This document shows, piece by piece, positions 35,722-47,361 of a stretch of DNA of 64,000 nucleotides (position 1 is the first letter of the stretch; each line of letters starts with the position of its first letter). The DNA lies in assembly GCA_001692895.1 (NCBI GenBank), contig KV748252.1, positions 310,001 to 374,000 on the forward strand, read 5' to 3'. The notes beneath the pieces were generated by a model. It was not told the DNA's origin, did no database searches, and worked only from the letters and a program-made list of their open reading frames with translations. The DNA comes from Cenococcum geophilum 1.58 (Eukaryota > Ascomycota > Dothideomycetes > Gloniales > Gloniaceae). The position numbers were made by a program, and so were the translations under genes.

Positions 35722-35805
35722 ATTATTTATTTATTGCTTAACGTTTAATACAGATCCTAGTTTGGCCTATGTAGACCACTCCGTATATAGGAGGAAAGTA
35801 ATATT
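35722..35805 (-). mobile_element. second LINE 3' tail, inverted
   Basis: The minus strand reads GGAGTGGTCTACATAGGCC, later CGTTAAGCAATAAATAAA, which aligns with the tail at 35236-35312. It faces that tail, so two LINE copies end tail to tail about 410 bp apart. How far this copy extends to the right is unclear. Confidence 0.65.
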
Positions 35806-36464
35806 AATAGGAAAAACCCCCTGGTATATTGGGGGAGAAAAGCTCTATAAGCTACCTTAGTAGGGCGAAACGCCGTTAACTATTTCCGCACGTAGCTGTA
35901 ATAAAGCCTTATAGTAAATACTACGGTGGACTTGTTAATAGGCTAGGTATATAGGTAAACAATAGTTAATGAGAATAAATATAACTAGTAGAGTGGTTGC
36001 CTAATAGATTAACATTAATTATATTCTAAGATTTACTATAAAGAGAGAAGCTATCTATGGTTAGGATTATAGTCCTTTAAATACATAACCTAACTCCTAA
36101 GAAATGTACTAAGTATATTAGTACGTTAATACGTTAGTACGTCCTATACATTCCTATGTTCCTATATTCTTACGTTTTAAACTAGTCCCGTAACATATTA
36201 TATAACTTAGCTACCACTTATCCTATAGTTTAACTAGTTTTAGCGTCTCCTACGCTTCCACTACTAATCTGTTTATATACTCTTTAAGTAGTTGTACTAC
36301 TGCCAATATAAGGTCTATAACACCATCCTCTCCCTCTCTATCTTTGTCCTTAAAGATATATTATATCTCTAAGTTCTTTATATAAACTCTATTACACATA
36401 TTTATAGCTTTAAGACTTCTTACTAATAATGAAATAACTTATAATGGTTTTTACTAATTATTTA

Positions 36465-36563
36465 CCATCGCCCACAAAGCCCTACTGCACGCGTCCACGT
36501 CGCCGCGGGTGGAAACATCATCAGGAATTCATTCCTTACGATGGCCAAGTGCAGAGGCGATGG
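36465..36563. repeat. possible small foldback element
   Basis: CCATCGCC at 36465-36472 and GGCGATGG at 36556-36563 are inverted and each flanked by TA, enclosing GC-richer DNA in an AT-rich block. The repeats are only 8-10 bp. Confidence 0.3.
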
Positions 36564-37132
36564 TAGAGAGCCGTCACAGCGCATGCAGTGCGCTAGTGTC
36601 GCGGTTCTGTGGTGTTGAGCCTGCGACGCGTTTAAAGCATCGCCCTTAACAGCACCAGGAGCCTTACTGCCTCTAATTAGAGCTCCTATTTTACCATCTA
36701 GGGAGGCCTATTAGGGGAAACTAGGATACGAAAACTAGGCCTAAAACTAGCCTTATCCGGCCAGTTAACGTAAACGCGCCCCAGGCGTACAACAGGACAC
36801 CCTTAGGCTTGTACTAGCTCTAAAATCGTAAAGACGCGGCAAGGGTATAGGGAACCTCTTTTTTATAAGAACTTGTTAAGGTTAATACGTCGCAGAATTA
36901 TACAAAGCTTGTTAAGGCCCCAAGGCCACCGCGAATAACTTATTAAGGCCCCTCTATAAGAGTCTATCTGGTACACCCAAGTAACTTAAAAGAGGGTCTT
37001 AATAGGTGTAGTACGCGCGACCTAGATAACAGCAATATAATAGCAACGCGACGGCGACTAGATAATTTAACAAGGTAGAAACACGGATAAAGCTCTAGGC
37101 AGTAGAAACACCGGCCAGCTTTAACGGCCCTA

Positions 37133-37263
37133 TCCCTTCGCACGTTGGTTTGCGTCCTACGGTATCAATAAGGGCCTGGCCAATAAGAGGCGCCCGTTGG
37201 GCGCCCGTGTGTACGATGTTCCTAGGCTTGGCGCTAAGTGTAGGACTCCAACGTGTGAAGGGA
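37133..37263. mobile_element. 131-bp miniature inverted-repeat element with TA duplication
   Basis: Terminal inverted repeats TCCCTTCGCACGTTGG and, at the right end reversed, TCCCTTCACACGTTGG (15 of 16 match) are flanked by TA at 37131-37132 and 37264-37265, as for Tc1/mariner-type elements. GC-rich, with no coding capacity. Confidence 0.6.
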
Positions 37264-38420
37264 TAGCGTTTAACTTACAGGCGACTTATAGAAGGGCCTT
37301 AATAGGCGTAGTATATATAACCTAACGTATATAATATGGGGAATAATATAGGGGAAATATAGGCTAGTTGGACAAGGACTTAATAATTAAAGATATAGGC
37401 TAGCTTATATAAAAGGGGGGATATAAGCTTAGTTAGTAGAATAGGGTAAGGTAGTCGCCTAGTATAGGACCTAGTCTATAACCTATTTTGTAAGATATAG
37501 TCGGCCTATTATAAGATGACTCTTATAGGCATTGTAAAATAGGAACTGGTGGTATATAGAGTATTACGCCTCTATATTACTATTGGCCTTCCATAGGGCA
37601 AAGTGCGTAGTTAGCTATTGCTGGCTTTAAGGACCTTACCCCTTAGCTAGGCTCTAACCCTCAATACACCTAGTAAATAGGTAGGATTACGTCCTAGCTA
37701 GAGAGACTACTATATAGCTTAAGAGACCGGATACGCGTATTAGTATATTAATAGACGGAACCGTCCATTCCTAGGACGGCATACCGATAAAATATACTTA
37801 TGGAGTAAATAGGAGTTACTTAGGCGGGGGAGGCGCTTGGCTAGGCCTTAACCGTAAAAGGTATATAGCTGCAGGTATGTTGCAGCCACTAAAAAACTAG
37901 GGTAGAGGCCTGGATAAGCAGGTGTGTTAAACTCTACTATATTACTAGCTAATATATAACTACCTATCTAGTACGTTAGCAGCATAGACTGAGCGCGATA
38001 TTAAATGCAGGAAGATAGGGGGTAGGGACTTAGGTTGGGGCCCTAGGACAAGATACGCGTACTTGGCTCTTAGGGGGGTAATCGGATTAGGCTAGGTTAG
38101 GTTATTAAGCAGGAGGACCACAAGCAGGCGTATACACGTATATAGGGCAGTAAGGAGCTAGGGACTGGTAAACGACACCTTACGGCAATCTACGAAAGCA
38201 CGTAAGTATGGCTCGAATAGCAGACAGGGCAAGATAGGCAATCAGGGACTACCAAGTCCCAGAGCAGTTGACCTAATGGTATTTTTCCTCCCGTTGACGT
38301 AGTACGGGCGTGCTACCTGGAGGGGTACATACTGTATTACCTCTCTCGTCTCCCTTGGAGGTTTTTTGTACCGAACTTATCGGTATTCGTCTGCATGGAC
38401 CATAATTTGGGACCGCATTA

Positions 38421-39560
38421 GACATTAATCAAGAACAATATATATAATTATTTACCACCAAATCAGCATTTCGGCCAATTTTGATTTTCAAATTGGTTAT
38501 AACTAGGGTCACCTTCATAACCCCGTTACATACGTTATAGTAATACGCGTACTTTTGATGCTGGTGTTTTGAAGTTCTGCGCACGGACCACCTCTCGTAG
38601 GACGCTACCGTTGGAAGGGATATATTACAACTAGTAAAGCTATTAGAATATGCATATGAGCCATTTGAGCGACTAAAACTAACATAAACAAACCGTTCAC
38701 CAACCCCTAAGGATACTTTACTGTCTCGGGTATTGAAATATTGAGCTAGAGTTGTTGCAAACAAACATCTTATCAGCTAGCTTGCAGTTTTTCATATAGA
38801 TGGTCGAAAAAGGGTTAGAACTTGACATACTATTGCAGGAGGAAACCCACTTTTCCCGAGGTGGTTCATATCCAAAGTTGTGATTCTGGAGATGAGTTGA
38901 GAGAATGCGATGAAACGAAAGGGTATGCAATTGTATGAATAAACTCGGCGTACATAAATCCTATGGTGATAAAATGTAGCTGGATGAAGCACGCAAGGCA
39001 ATCAGCGCTGAGTGATTCAGAATACCATTCAACTACCACCGCCCGCAATTAAAATTTGGCACGTCCGTAAGTCTAGCATCCCTGGAATAGGTAGCAGTGA
39101 GCTGCACGAGGCTAAGGCGGGCGAAAGGATGGGTCCTGCTTGGCGCTGAACGAAGCCTACGTCATGAAGGTCCCTTGGGTTGGTATGTGGTTCTAGGGCG
39201 CGGGGCCTGGGTAAATTCGTAGGCCAGATATTCCAGCGTTTAGAGGGTGTTATACGTACGTATATTTAGAATTTGTGTCGTGCAGTGCCAAGGGCCAAAG
39301 AGGTGTTTGAAGGTGAATGCATTGGTTTAGCACACTTCGCACCTGCGCGAACACGAGTACTATTCCAACGATGACATATCTCCTGGAACCTTGAACCACA
39401 TGAATAATATATCTGGTCAGGTTGACGTCTATGAACGAGGATCAGAGATGGTCTTAAATTTCCCCACATCAAAGGCGCAGGGACCGAATTGCCGACGAAA
39501 AATGCCAAGCCCTGCATCATCGACATGCTCATCTTCCTTGAGACAAATACCTCTTTGAAC
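38421..39560. other. intergenic sequence, no supported gene
   Basis: Normal base composition returns. Small minus-strand open frames have no recognisable domain. The right end holds the promoter of the next gene. Confidence 0.4.
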
Positions 39561-40446
39561 ATGCCTCCGCTAAACCATCTTCCGGCAATTATAACCCCGC
39601 CGCTACTCGCTTCAATTCGTGGACATCCACAGCTGCCGAAGCATAGCTGGTATTTCATAGCCGGCGTTACGCTTTCCGTAATCAATCGCCCTGACGAAAT
39701 CCCAAAGGTCTTCAAGTTCGCCATTGAGCATGGAGTTGGGCCGACAGAGAACATCAAGCCAGCGCATCCTGAGCAATTGCAGATCGCACGCAAGTTGCGT
39801 GAAGGGCTAATCAAATCTGCTGCTATTGTGGGACTGCCGAAGGTATGCTCCTGAGGTACATCCAAAGCTCTCTTTAGCTAAACTCTTGTTGACTCACGAA
39901 GACAATCAATGGCCTCTTTGCTCTCAAAGGGGCCACGCCTTCTGAACTCCTTGATGAACCCATGGGATACTCCCCTAGCGCACGACCTGTTGAGGTGTAC
40001 GATATGCCGTCGTCTCAGATACTACACCGAGGTCAAAAGTTTTTTGATCGGGTGTATGGCAAAGTGAGCAAGAGGGTGATGGGACAAATGGACAGGTCCG
40101 GCACAGAAGATCTGGGGGTGGTGGCCAGGCTCATGTACGGGTATCTTTTGAGCAATACCAACATTCTGACGCCGGCGGAGAGCAGCTTCGTGCTGCTCGC
40201 CGGGCTGATCCCTCAAGACGTACGTATTAGGTTCCTGCCAATCGGTCTAGAATTTTAACAAGCCATTAGGTCAATCCTCAACTAAAAGGGCATCTGAAGG
40301 GTGCTATCAGCAATGGCGCCACAGTTGAAGAGGTTCGAGCCGTGCGGGATGTTGTTATTCGAATATGTGAAGCATCAGGAATGATTAAACTTGCAGAGAA
40401 TGTCCCGCACGCTTGGGGTTGGCGTGAGGACATTCCCAATCTGTAG
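39561..40446 (+). CDS. carboxymuconolactone decarboxylase-like (AhpD-like) protein
   Basis: Three exons, 39561-39842, 39902-40219 and 40270-40446, with phase-0 introns of 59 and 50 nt (GTATGC...GAAG and GTACGT...TTAG), giving 258 residues. The C-terminal part reads NILTPAESSFVLLAGLIPQD then VNPQLKGHLKGAISNGATVEEVRAVRDVVIRIC, the helix layout of the carboxymuconolactone decarboxylase/AhpD fold. The canonical CxxC of peroxidase members is not visible. Fungal members of this size are common and mostly uncharacterised, so function is inferred only at fold level. The start at 39561 (MPPLNHLPAI) is preferred; an in-frame extension upstream looks non-conserved. Confidence 0.8.
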
Positions 40447-43400
40447 CAGTACGTAGAAACAGACTCCGTACGCCATCTGCAGGGCGCACAGCATGATCAC
40501 CACTAGCAGTAGGTTGGTGACATTGTGATGGTGGAATTCTGCGGTGATGCACGATCTAGGTCAGCAAGCCAGAGTCAGAGCCGGGTCTGGTGTCCAGTCC
40601 ATGCCGGCGCATTGCGGCAGGTGTCACATGTTGTTTTGGCAGTGGCAGGCGATTACAGTCTAGCCACGAGAGACTCGCCTTGTGCTTTTTTTCGACGACT
40701 GTGCGAACTTTCTCTCGAGGCAGCATGCTTGAATGCTTGAGCCCCTCACGGCAAACTCCGCTGGGAGGGTGTGTGAAAAACACTCGGCATTCTGTGTCCC
40801 GCAGCCTCCTTGGCATCGCCGATGTTTCTGCTGCTTCTGCTGCTTCGGCGTGCGAGGCGCGCTCTGGAGTGCGCAAATACTCTTTCCATTGATCACTCTG
40901 GCGGTCGGTCAGGTCACCACTCGCGACTCCGGGTCAATAATGCCTGCGGGGCAGAGGAAGGGAGTGCTGCCAACGCTTTGGACGCTGGCCGAGCCTCTCA
41001 CGGGCTCCGACTGATTGGCTAGTGCCGGTCGACGCTTGTTCTGCACAGAAAGCTTGTTCTCCTTTGCTCACCGCGTTGAGGCAGAACTGGCGGTCGTCCG
41101 TCGGCGGTGAAGGCTGCATCGCGCACGCAAACTTTCGATAGGTCGGGCTCGTGACGTGTGAAGCGCGGCATCTGGCTTGCGCGATGAGTGGATGGACGAC
41201 GGGGACGAACAGCATTGGCACACGGGACAGGAGGCTCTGCGGTTGAGCGAGAAGCATCAGGCCACCCTGAGCAATCCCTCCAAGACGTCCCCAAGATGTC
41301 CCCAAGATGTCCCAGGGTTTGGCGGGCCGGGCGTCGAGCACATTCCAGAGACAGATTCTGGCGGAAGCTTGCCCATGGCGACTCGCTCACCCTGGGAAGA
41401 ATCAGTCTATCTCACTCCTGCGTGTGGTGAGCGTGTGGTGAGTGGCTTTCCCGAGCCTTGCAAGCCTGCGCGGGAAGGATCAAGCCAATCCGCTCTTTCG
41501 GCTCACCCTCCCACCTTACCCTGCCCAGTGACTTTTGCGGGGTCTCGGCTTCGCCTGTCAAGCCTGTCAATAACCCCCCAAACCTGCCCCATCATGTCGC
41601 GGCGAGGCCGACCCACGGCGGTCTTGCAGAGTGACCCCCTTTCCACCTCCCCCATGAACAGCACGGAAAGAGCCTCGCTTGCGTCGCGCGCGCGCATTGC
41701 GCAAGGGTAGGGTTTGGTTCTCGATCCCCGCAAACCCAAGTACGACGAAGCGTGGGCAGCGCTGGTGGGACGAATTAATTGCAGGTTAATTGAATTGACT
41801 AATCTATTGTCCCCAGAGCCAGCCACACGGGGCGGGTTCGTGCTGCCACTCGTCGCTGTGTCGAGATAGCCCCAACACCATTGACAACTTGCGGCGTCGC
41901 TCCAGGCCCGCAATATTGGTTACTCTCCCTAGAGCACGTCTCTGCGGATCATCCGTCCCTGTGGCTTTCGGCACGCCATGTGCTCTGCACAACCCGATGC
42001 TGCACCCCTTCGACTTCTAGAACCGGCCTCGCACGATAGATTGTGCCAATTCGAGACCCCTTGTGCCTATATCTCTTGACTAGCAATGTGCGCAAGGTTT
42101 GCTCGACCGGACATGGTGAAGCGAAGCGGCCAGGGAGGAAGAGAGTCGCGACCGCAGTCCTCAGGGTTAACGCTCCGGCTCGAAGGAGGACACAAGCTCG
42201 TTCGTCCATGTGGCATCTCACCCTCCAGTGCATTCCGTATCATGTCTCAAATGTGTAAATTATCGCGATTGAACCCCTGAGATGTCGTTGGGTGGGGGAC
42301 GTCTCTTTGAAGGGTGGTTGCGGTGTAATCACTCGCCGGGCTTACTGTTAAGATTAATCGCGAAGCCCCTCCAACACCCCCGACAATGCCCTCGCATCCT
42401 TTAATAGCAACGGTGCGCGCAATTGCCAATCAGAACGGGAAGCTGCAGATGCCGAATATACGACGAGACATGGCATCCGTCTCCTGCATACGGTCAGGCA
42501 CCAATGTATCTCGGTACCTTTGGGCAACGGGGGTTTCAAAGGTTCTAGAAGAGCCCTCGCTTTCATCTTACCGGGTCTTGCCGCAGAGTACTTGCCTGAA
42601 AGCAGAGGTCCAAGTCTCCAAGACACAAGGCACAGGGCTCAGGCATGACTTGACCATGTGGCTGTGCTGGCCCTATCTCAGATCATGCACATTGTCATTT
42701 GCTGCAGGTTCCTGGGCGTGCTGCACACCTGATTGGCAGATGCGCGGATGTTTTGCTTGCTAATTTGCTATATTTAGAGCCCACTCGAGGCTTTGATACG
42801 GGTATTGGCGTTGACACCGCCACAGTCTCGTACCAAGAAGCCTTTCGACTGCATCCATAGTGGTGTTGTTGATGAATTAATTCACTGCAGCGAGCAGGCA
42901 TACCCGAAATGTCTGGGGTTTCTTTGGCTCCGACGATTATGTACACGAAGCCCTTGTTCGTCTCGTATCCATCCCCCCAATATACAGACTGTCATTTGCG
43001 GCGAAAATTTGGGGGGAGAGCCGAAAAGCACCTCAGCAAGTTGAGGGGCGTGTTGAAAGCATAAGACAGTCGTCGCAATGGCTTTCGTCGGGAGTGTCGC
43101 CGGGCGGAAAACGGAGTCTAAAACGCTTGGTCCCTGCGCGCCTAAACTCTATAGATGACTTGCTAACAGCTCCAGATGCTCCAGCGGCCTCTTTGGCTGC
43201 CGTCTCATCTTCAGATGCACCAATAGTGCCCTTGCAACGCTTGCCTTTCATCACGCCACCGCGTGCAGAACGCAGTATGCAACCAGTTCCCGCCTTGCGC
43301 AAGAGGCTTCTTGCTGCATACAGGTATACACGGGTGTATAGAGGTTGAACGTTGCTGAGCTTCTGAAGACATTGCTTACCTTAGGTTGAACGAAAGAGTC

Positions 43401-45319
43401 ACATTTTGATTGTGCAAGATGAATCATTGGGCACACAAGCAATATTCATGCACCCCCAATGATCGGGTCGCACTGCAGGCCCGCATTTGAGTTTGTGTCA
43501 CGCCCCGGTGTATGATAGGCCCTCTATGCTGGTAGGAATTGCGGTGCTCCGTCGTGCTCGCACGCCTTTCATCAGCCTTATCCAATGTGATCGACCAAAG
43601 GATTCAGGGCCCAGGAGATGTCAAGACACCGAGATGACCCGTTCCCGGTGAACCGTCACGGAACGAAAAGCCCGAGTCTGACATCCAACACCACGTCGTC
43701 AAATCTCGACAACAACAACCGTTCTCCAGATCCCTACGATCTTAGACCCGTTGCGAGATTGCCGTCTCTCAAAGGCCCCCACACTGCGGTCATCATCATG
43801 AAACGGTGCGAGAAAGGGCCGGCAACAGGAACATTATTGGACGCGCGAACATCAGCGCAAGACCCCTTTTTCCGAACGCAATTAATGCTCAGAGCACGCT
43901 GCCCACGACTCTTGCTACATCTGCTGCCTTGGAGGAGCCGGCGGTGAGAATCCTCGGCCATGACGCGCAGTGCGGGACAATCCCCACGATGAAGAGCGTC
44001 ATGGGCGGTGATGGAGTTGAGATGGGAGAGTGGTGAGAAGCTTGAGTCGGTGACTGCGCCCCACCCCAGCCCCATGGGCTGGTGGTGTGCCCGTTTGGGG
44101 AAATGGACGTGTAAATTTAGAGTGGGCCAGGGTTCAGAAACATTCCTCGGCCCTCTTGGCAGCCCATTCGCATCAGCACAGCCACGTCCGTGATGGAGGG
44201 GTGTGCAATTCGGCGGGCATGCTCGCCCGCCCCGAAGTGAGCGACCAGGCCAGCGAATCAAGCCAGGATACTGCACCCAAGGGCATGGCTCGCGCAGACT
44301 TGGCTTCCTGGCGATTGGCTTGGTGGTGGAACACATCGCTCTCCCTACCCGAGCGCGACGAGCAGGGGCGGGCGTCGATTTGAGCGCTTCGCGTTGCAAA
44401 TCATCCAGAACAAGCCATATCCGCTTGTCTTCGCCGAATCGGGCCTCGAGCCTGCCCACGCGAAAGCAACTAGGGGCCTCCCCGACGTCGCATTTGGGAA
44501 TGAGCGGCCCATGCGAAGCTACCGACCTGCAGGCTAGTGCAGGCGTGGTGCAGGGAGCAGCCGGGGCTTTGGGCGGCACACCGCATCGTCTGGGAGGCTG
44601 GTCTCACTCTGCGCGCTCGGGGCGCGCGATCTAGGCGGAGATGCAATAATTTGGCGGACGATACTCTCAGGATTATTGTCTTTCTTAATTTTCCTAGCGC
44701 GGATTCACCGTCTGCCACCTCATGCCACGGCGAACAAGCCGTAGGGCAGTACAAGGGTTCGGCATGCCGGGGCCTGGCTGCTGCGCATCCACCTGGGGGC
44801 CGTGAAAGAGCTTTATACATAATTCAACTTCGCCCCCGAACCCCTCGACCTAAACCCAGGCCCCGATCAGCATTAAGAACTCCCCTTCTAGACACTTATT
44901 TAGGCCTCCTGCGGTCATTGCTATTGCTATTGATCCTTCGACACTCGGTCTTACCGCCGCTACGGGACGTTTCCGCACCTGTCCTTCGCTTGGCCTCCCT
45001 GACGCTCGATATACTATCACCGCAACAGCAACCTTACGGCAGATCGCACATCATACGAGACGACTTGACATTTCCCGCTTCCTTCAAGCCTGGATAGCCG
45101 CCTGTGCGACGGATAAGGCTCCCAGGAGTTGGTGCCCTTTCCAGCGTTTCAACGTAAGCTTTCCCCCTGTCGAGCGTCGGCCCTATATAATTCTCCCACC
45201 CACCAGACCCACGTTCTGACGTCTCGTTTTCTGCCAATTGATGCTAACCACCAGTCCAAGACCCGGGTAGAAGTATAAGCAGTTGGCTCTCCTCGGCCTC
45301 ACTGCTCTCGAGTCCAACA
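40447..45319. other. about 4.9-kb GC-rich region without a convincing gene
   Basis: Many overlapping short open frames on both strands reflect high GC content. None shows a domain or splice-linked continuation. A small direct repeat (GATGTCCCCAAGATGTCCC) lies near 41290. The last about 500 bases are pyrimidine-rich with a TATA-like motif. A very long promoter/leader for the C2H2 regulator is the simplest reading; an unrecognised non-coding RNA or small gene is possible. Confidence 0.45.
45184..45190 (+). promoter_or_regulatory. possible TATA box of the C2H2 regulator gene
   Basis: TATATAA, 130 bases before the ATG at 45320, in pyrimidine-rich sequence. Confidence 0.35.
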
Positions 45320-47361
45320 ATGATCTCCTACGTTGAATACCCACCGCACGACTTCGAGCTCTACTCCAACCCAGAGGCACAATTCGACGTCCTCGCGTCT
45401 AGCCAGCCGTACCTCCCCACATCTACATATCTAGACCCCACTTTCAGTGCTCCGTTCGACGCAGGCTCTCTGCAAGCCTTCTCCGACATGCCTCGGTCGC
45501 AAGCCGATCTACGCTTTCACTTCGACGGCATCGCTCAAGGTGTTAAGCCTAGTTACCAGCATTACAGCCCAGCCGCGTCCCCTAATTCTGGATCGCATTC
45601 TTTCGACGTTCAGCCGCCTAATCTTTCGACCTCATCCGAGTCGGGTGCTTCAGTTTCATCGTCCGCAATGGGCTCGCCGTACCATGACGCGTGGAGCAGT
45701 ATGAATGGCCTCGGGCTTGCTCCAGGCATTGTACAAGGTAGCTCCGGGTTTGACTATGATGACGTGGTTGCAACCGACAAGTTTCCGGGTTGTGTCGGTG
45801 AGTCTTTTGAAATTTCTTCCTCGACATCAGTCTCGTCTTCTGTCGCATTTCCTTGCGCGTCATCTGTCCCTTCTTCAAGTTCTTCGGTCGGGTCCCATCG
45901 AGCAAATCGCGCGTGCTTGGAAACCCCACCTAGCCGATCGTGTTCCTTTGGTCAGAGCAATCCTAGATCAGAGGAATCCTCGCAGAACAGTGTCTTCAGG
46001 TCACCCACCACTCCTGCCTCGGCCAAGTTTTCAAGTCCTCTTTCGATGCGACGGTCACCTTCTGGGCCTGGGATATACAAAACAAGGAGGAACTCGCTCC
46101 TTTCGAATGAGATCTGGCCAAACGATATCCCTGAGAGCAATACGGACTCTTCTCTTTCTCCTGCTAATCGTCGATCTCCTCATTTCAATCAAAATAGTAA
46201 CAGTTTTATTCCTCCTTTGGAATCTTCTTGTCGGTTTCCTTCCAGTTTTTGCAACTCGTTGTCTCGTTCTACATTATTCCATCTTCTGCGTTTTTGTCGA
46301 AAACTCCCAAAGATCCTCTACTAACGAGCTCGTCTGCAGACCCAACTCTTATTCAGCCATTCCCCACTCCCATCCCGTTCGCCAACTCTCCCTATCCAGA
46401 CATTCAAACCACACCATCCCCACGCTTCCCATTTGTCGAGCAGCCTCCGTCCCCGGCTCCATCAAATGCCTCTGCCCATAGCCAGAACCGCGCTGGCTCA
46501 AGGCAGTTTAAGAGGCGTAGCCAGTCTCCCTATCTTCATACCTTCCAGCCATATCCAAACTTCAATAGTTCAAGACGACAATCGAATGCCTCGATACATT
46601 CGCATCATTCCCAGACTAGTCGGAAAAGCGGAAGCAGCTATGACCTTGACGACGAGAGTCGAGAGAAGGGTCTTTGCCCGATCCCAGAATGCGGACGTGT
46701 TTTCAAGGATTTGAAGGCACACATGCTCACCCACCAGAATGAACGACCAGAGAAGTGCCCGATCGCAACCTGCGAATACCACGTCAAGGGATTTGCAAGG
46801 AAATATGACAAAAACCGACACACTCTTACCCACTACAAGGGTACAATGGTATGCGGCTTCTGTCCAGGCTCAGGATCCGCAGCGGAAAAGAGCTTCAACC
46901 GTGCCGACGTCTTCAAGCGCCATCTAACATCTGTTCATGGCGTTGAGCAGGCGCCGCCTAATAGCCGCAAGAAGTCCCCCACGGGCAAGAAAGCCTATAC
47001 CGCATCTCAGTCGAACCTGGCGGGCACCTGCTCAACCTGCTCAGTGACCTTCGCCAACGCGCAAGAATTCTATGAGCATCTTGACGACTGCGTGCTGCGC
47101 GTAGTCCAGCAGGCTGACCCCAGCGAGGCCATCAATCAGAAGCTGCTTTCATCGATGGCAGATGACAAGGATGTGAAGGAGACCATGGATCGCAATGGTC
47201 TGCCTAACAGCGTCGACTACTCCGTCCCCGTATATGATGAGGACGAAGAAGAAGAGGAGGAGGATATCGACGTGGATGATCAGAACGACGATACCTACGG
47301 CGTGCGTAGCTCCCGATCCGGCAAGGGTGCGCTTAAGTCCCGCAAGAACACCCAGGCGTGA
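45320..47361 (+). CDS. C2H2 zinc-finger transcription factor
   Basis: Preferred model: exon 1 45320-45797, intron 45798-46339 (GTGAGT donor, TACTAAC branch 14 bases before CTGCAG), exon 2 46340-47361, giving 499 residues. Exon 1 encodes a Ser/Pro/Tyr-rich putative activation region ending KFPGCV; exon 2 continues DPTLIQPFP. The zinc-finger region (46671-46950) has CPIPECGRVFKDLKAH-MLTH, CPIATCEYHVKGFARKYDKNRH-TLTH and CGFCPG...FKRHLTSVH, plus a later CSTCSVTF...EH. An acidic tract (DEDEEEEEEDIDVDD) follows. The 542-nt intron is long for a fungus and its sequence is open in the exon 1 frame to 46324, so retention would give a 334-residue protein without fingers. Target genes are unknown. Confidence 0.8.

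Larger units (their letters stand above)
35806..38420. other. AT-rich, RIP-like sequence, unassigned repeats
   Basis: TA-rich with no readable protein domain. It contains GC-richer islets (36465-36660 and 37133-37263) and a related pair of about 35-bp direct repeats near 36972 and 37291 (core CTTAATAGG(T/C)GTAGTA). It is probably decayed transposon remnants. Normal composition resumes near 38300. Confidence 0.5.

Noticed and set aside
38429-39048. Cluster of minus-strand open frames of 60-111 codons
   Set aside because: Overlapping frames with no family resemblance and no consistent splice sites; may simply be intergenic.
43734-44579. 281-codon minus-strand open frame in the GC-rich gap
   Set aside because: No domain, biased low-complexity composition and several equally long overlapping frames on the other strand; expected from high GC content.
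45705-46481. 258-codon open frame overlapping the C2H2 gene in another frame
   Set aside because: Hydrophobic, arginine-rich translation with no family, lying across the proposed intron and exon 2; an overlap artefact.
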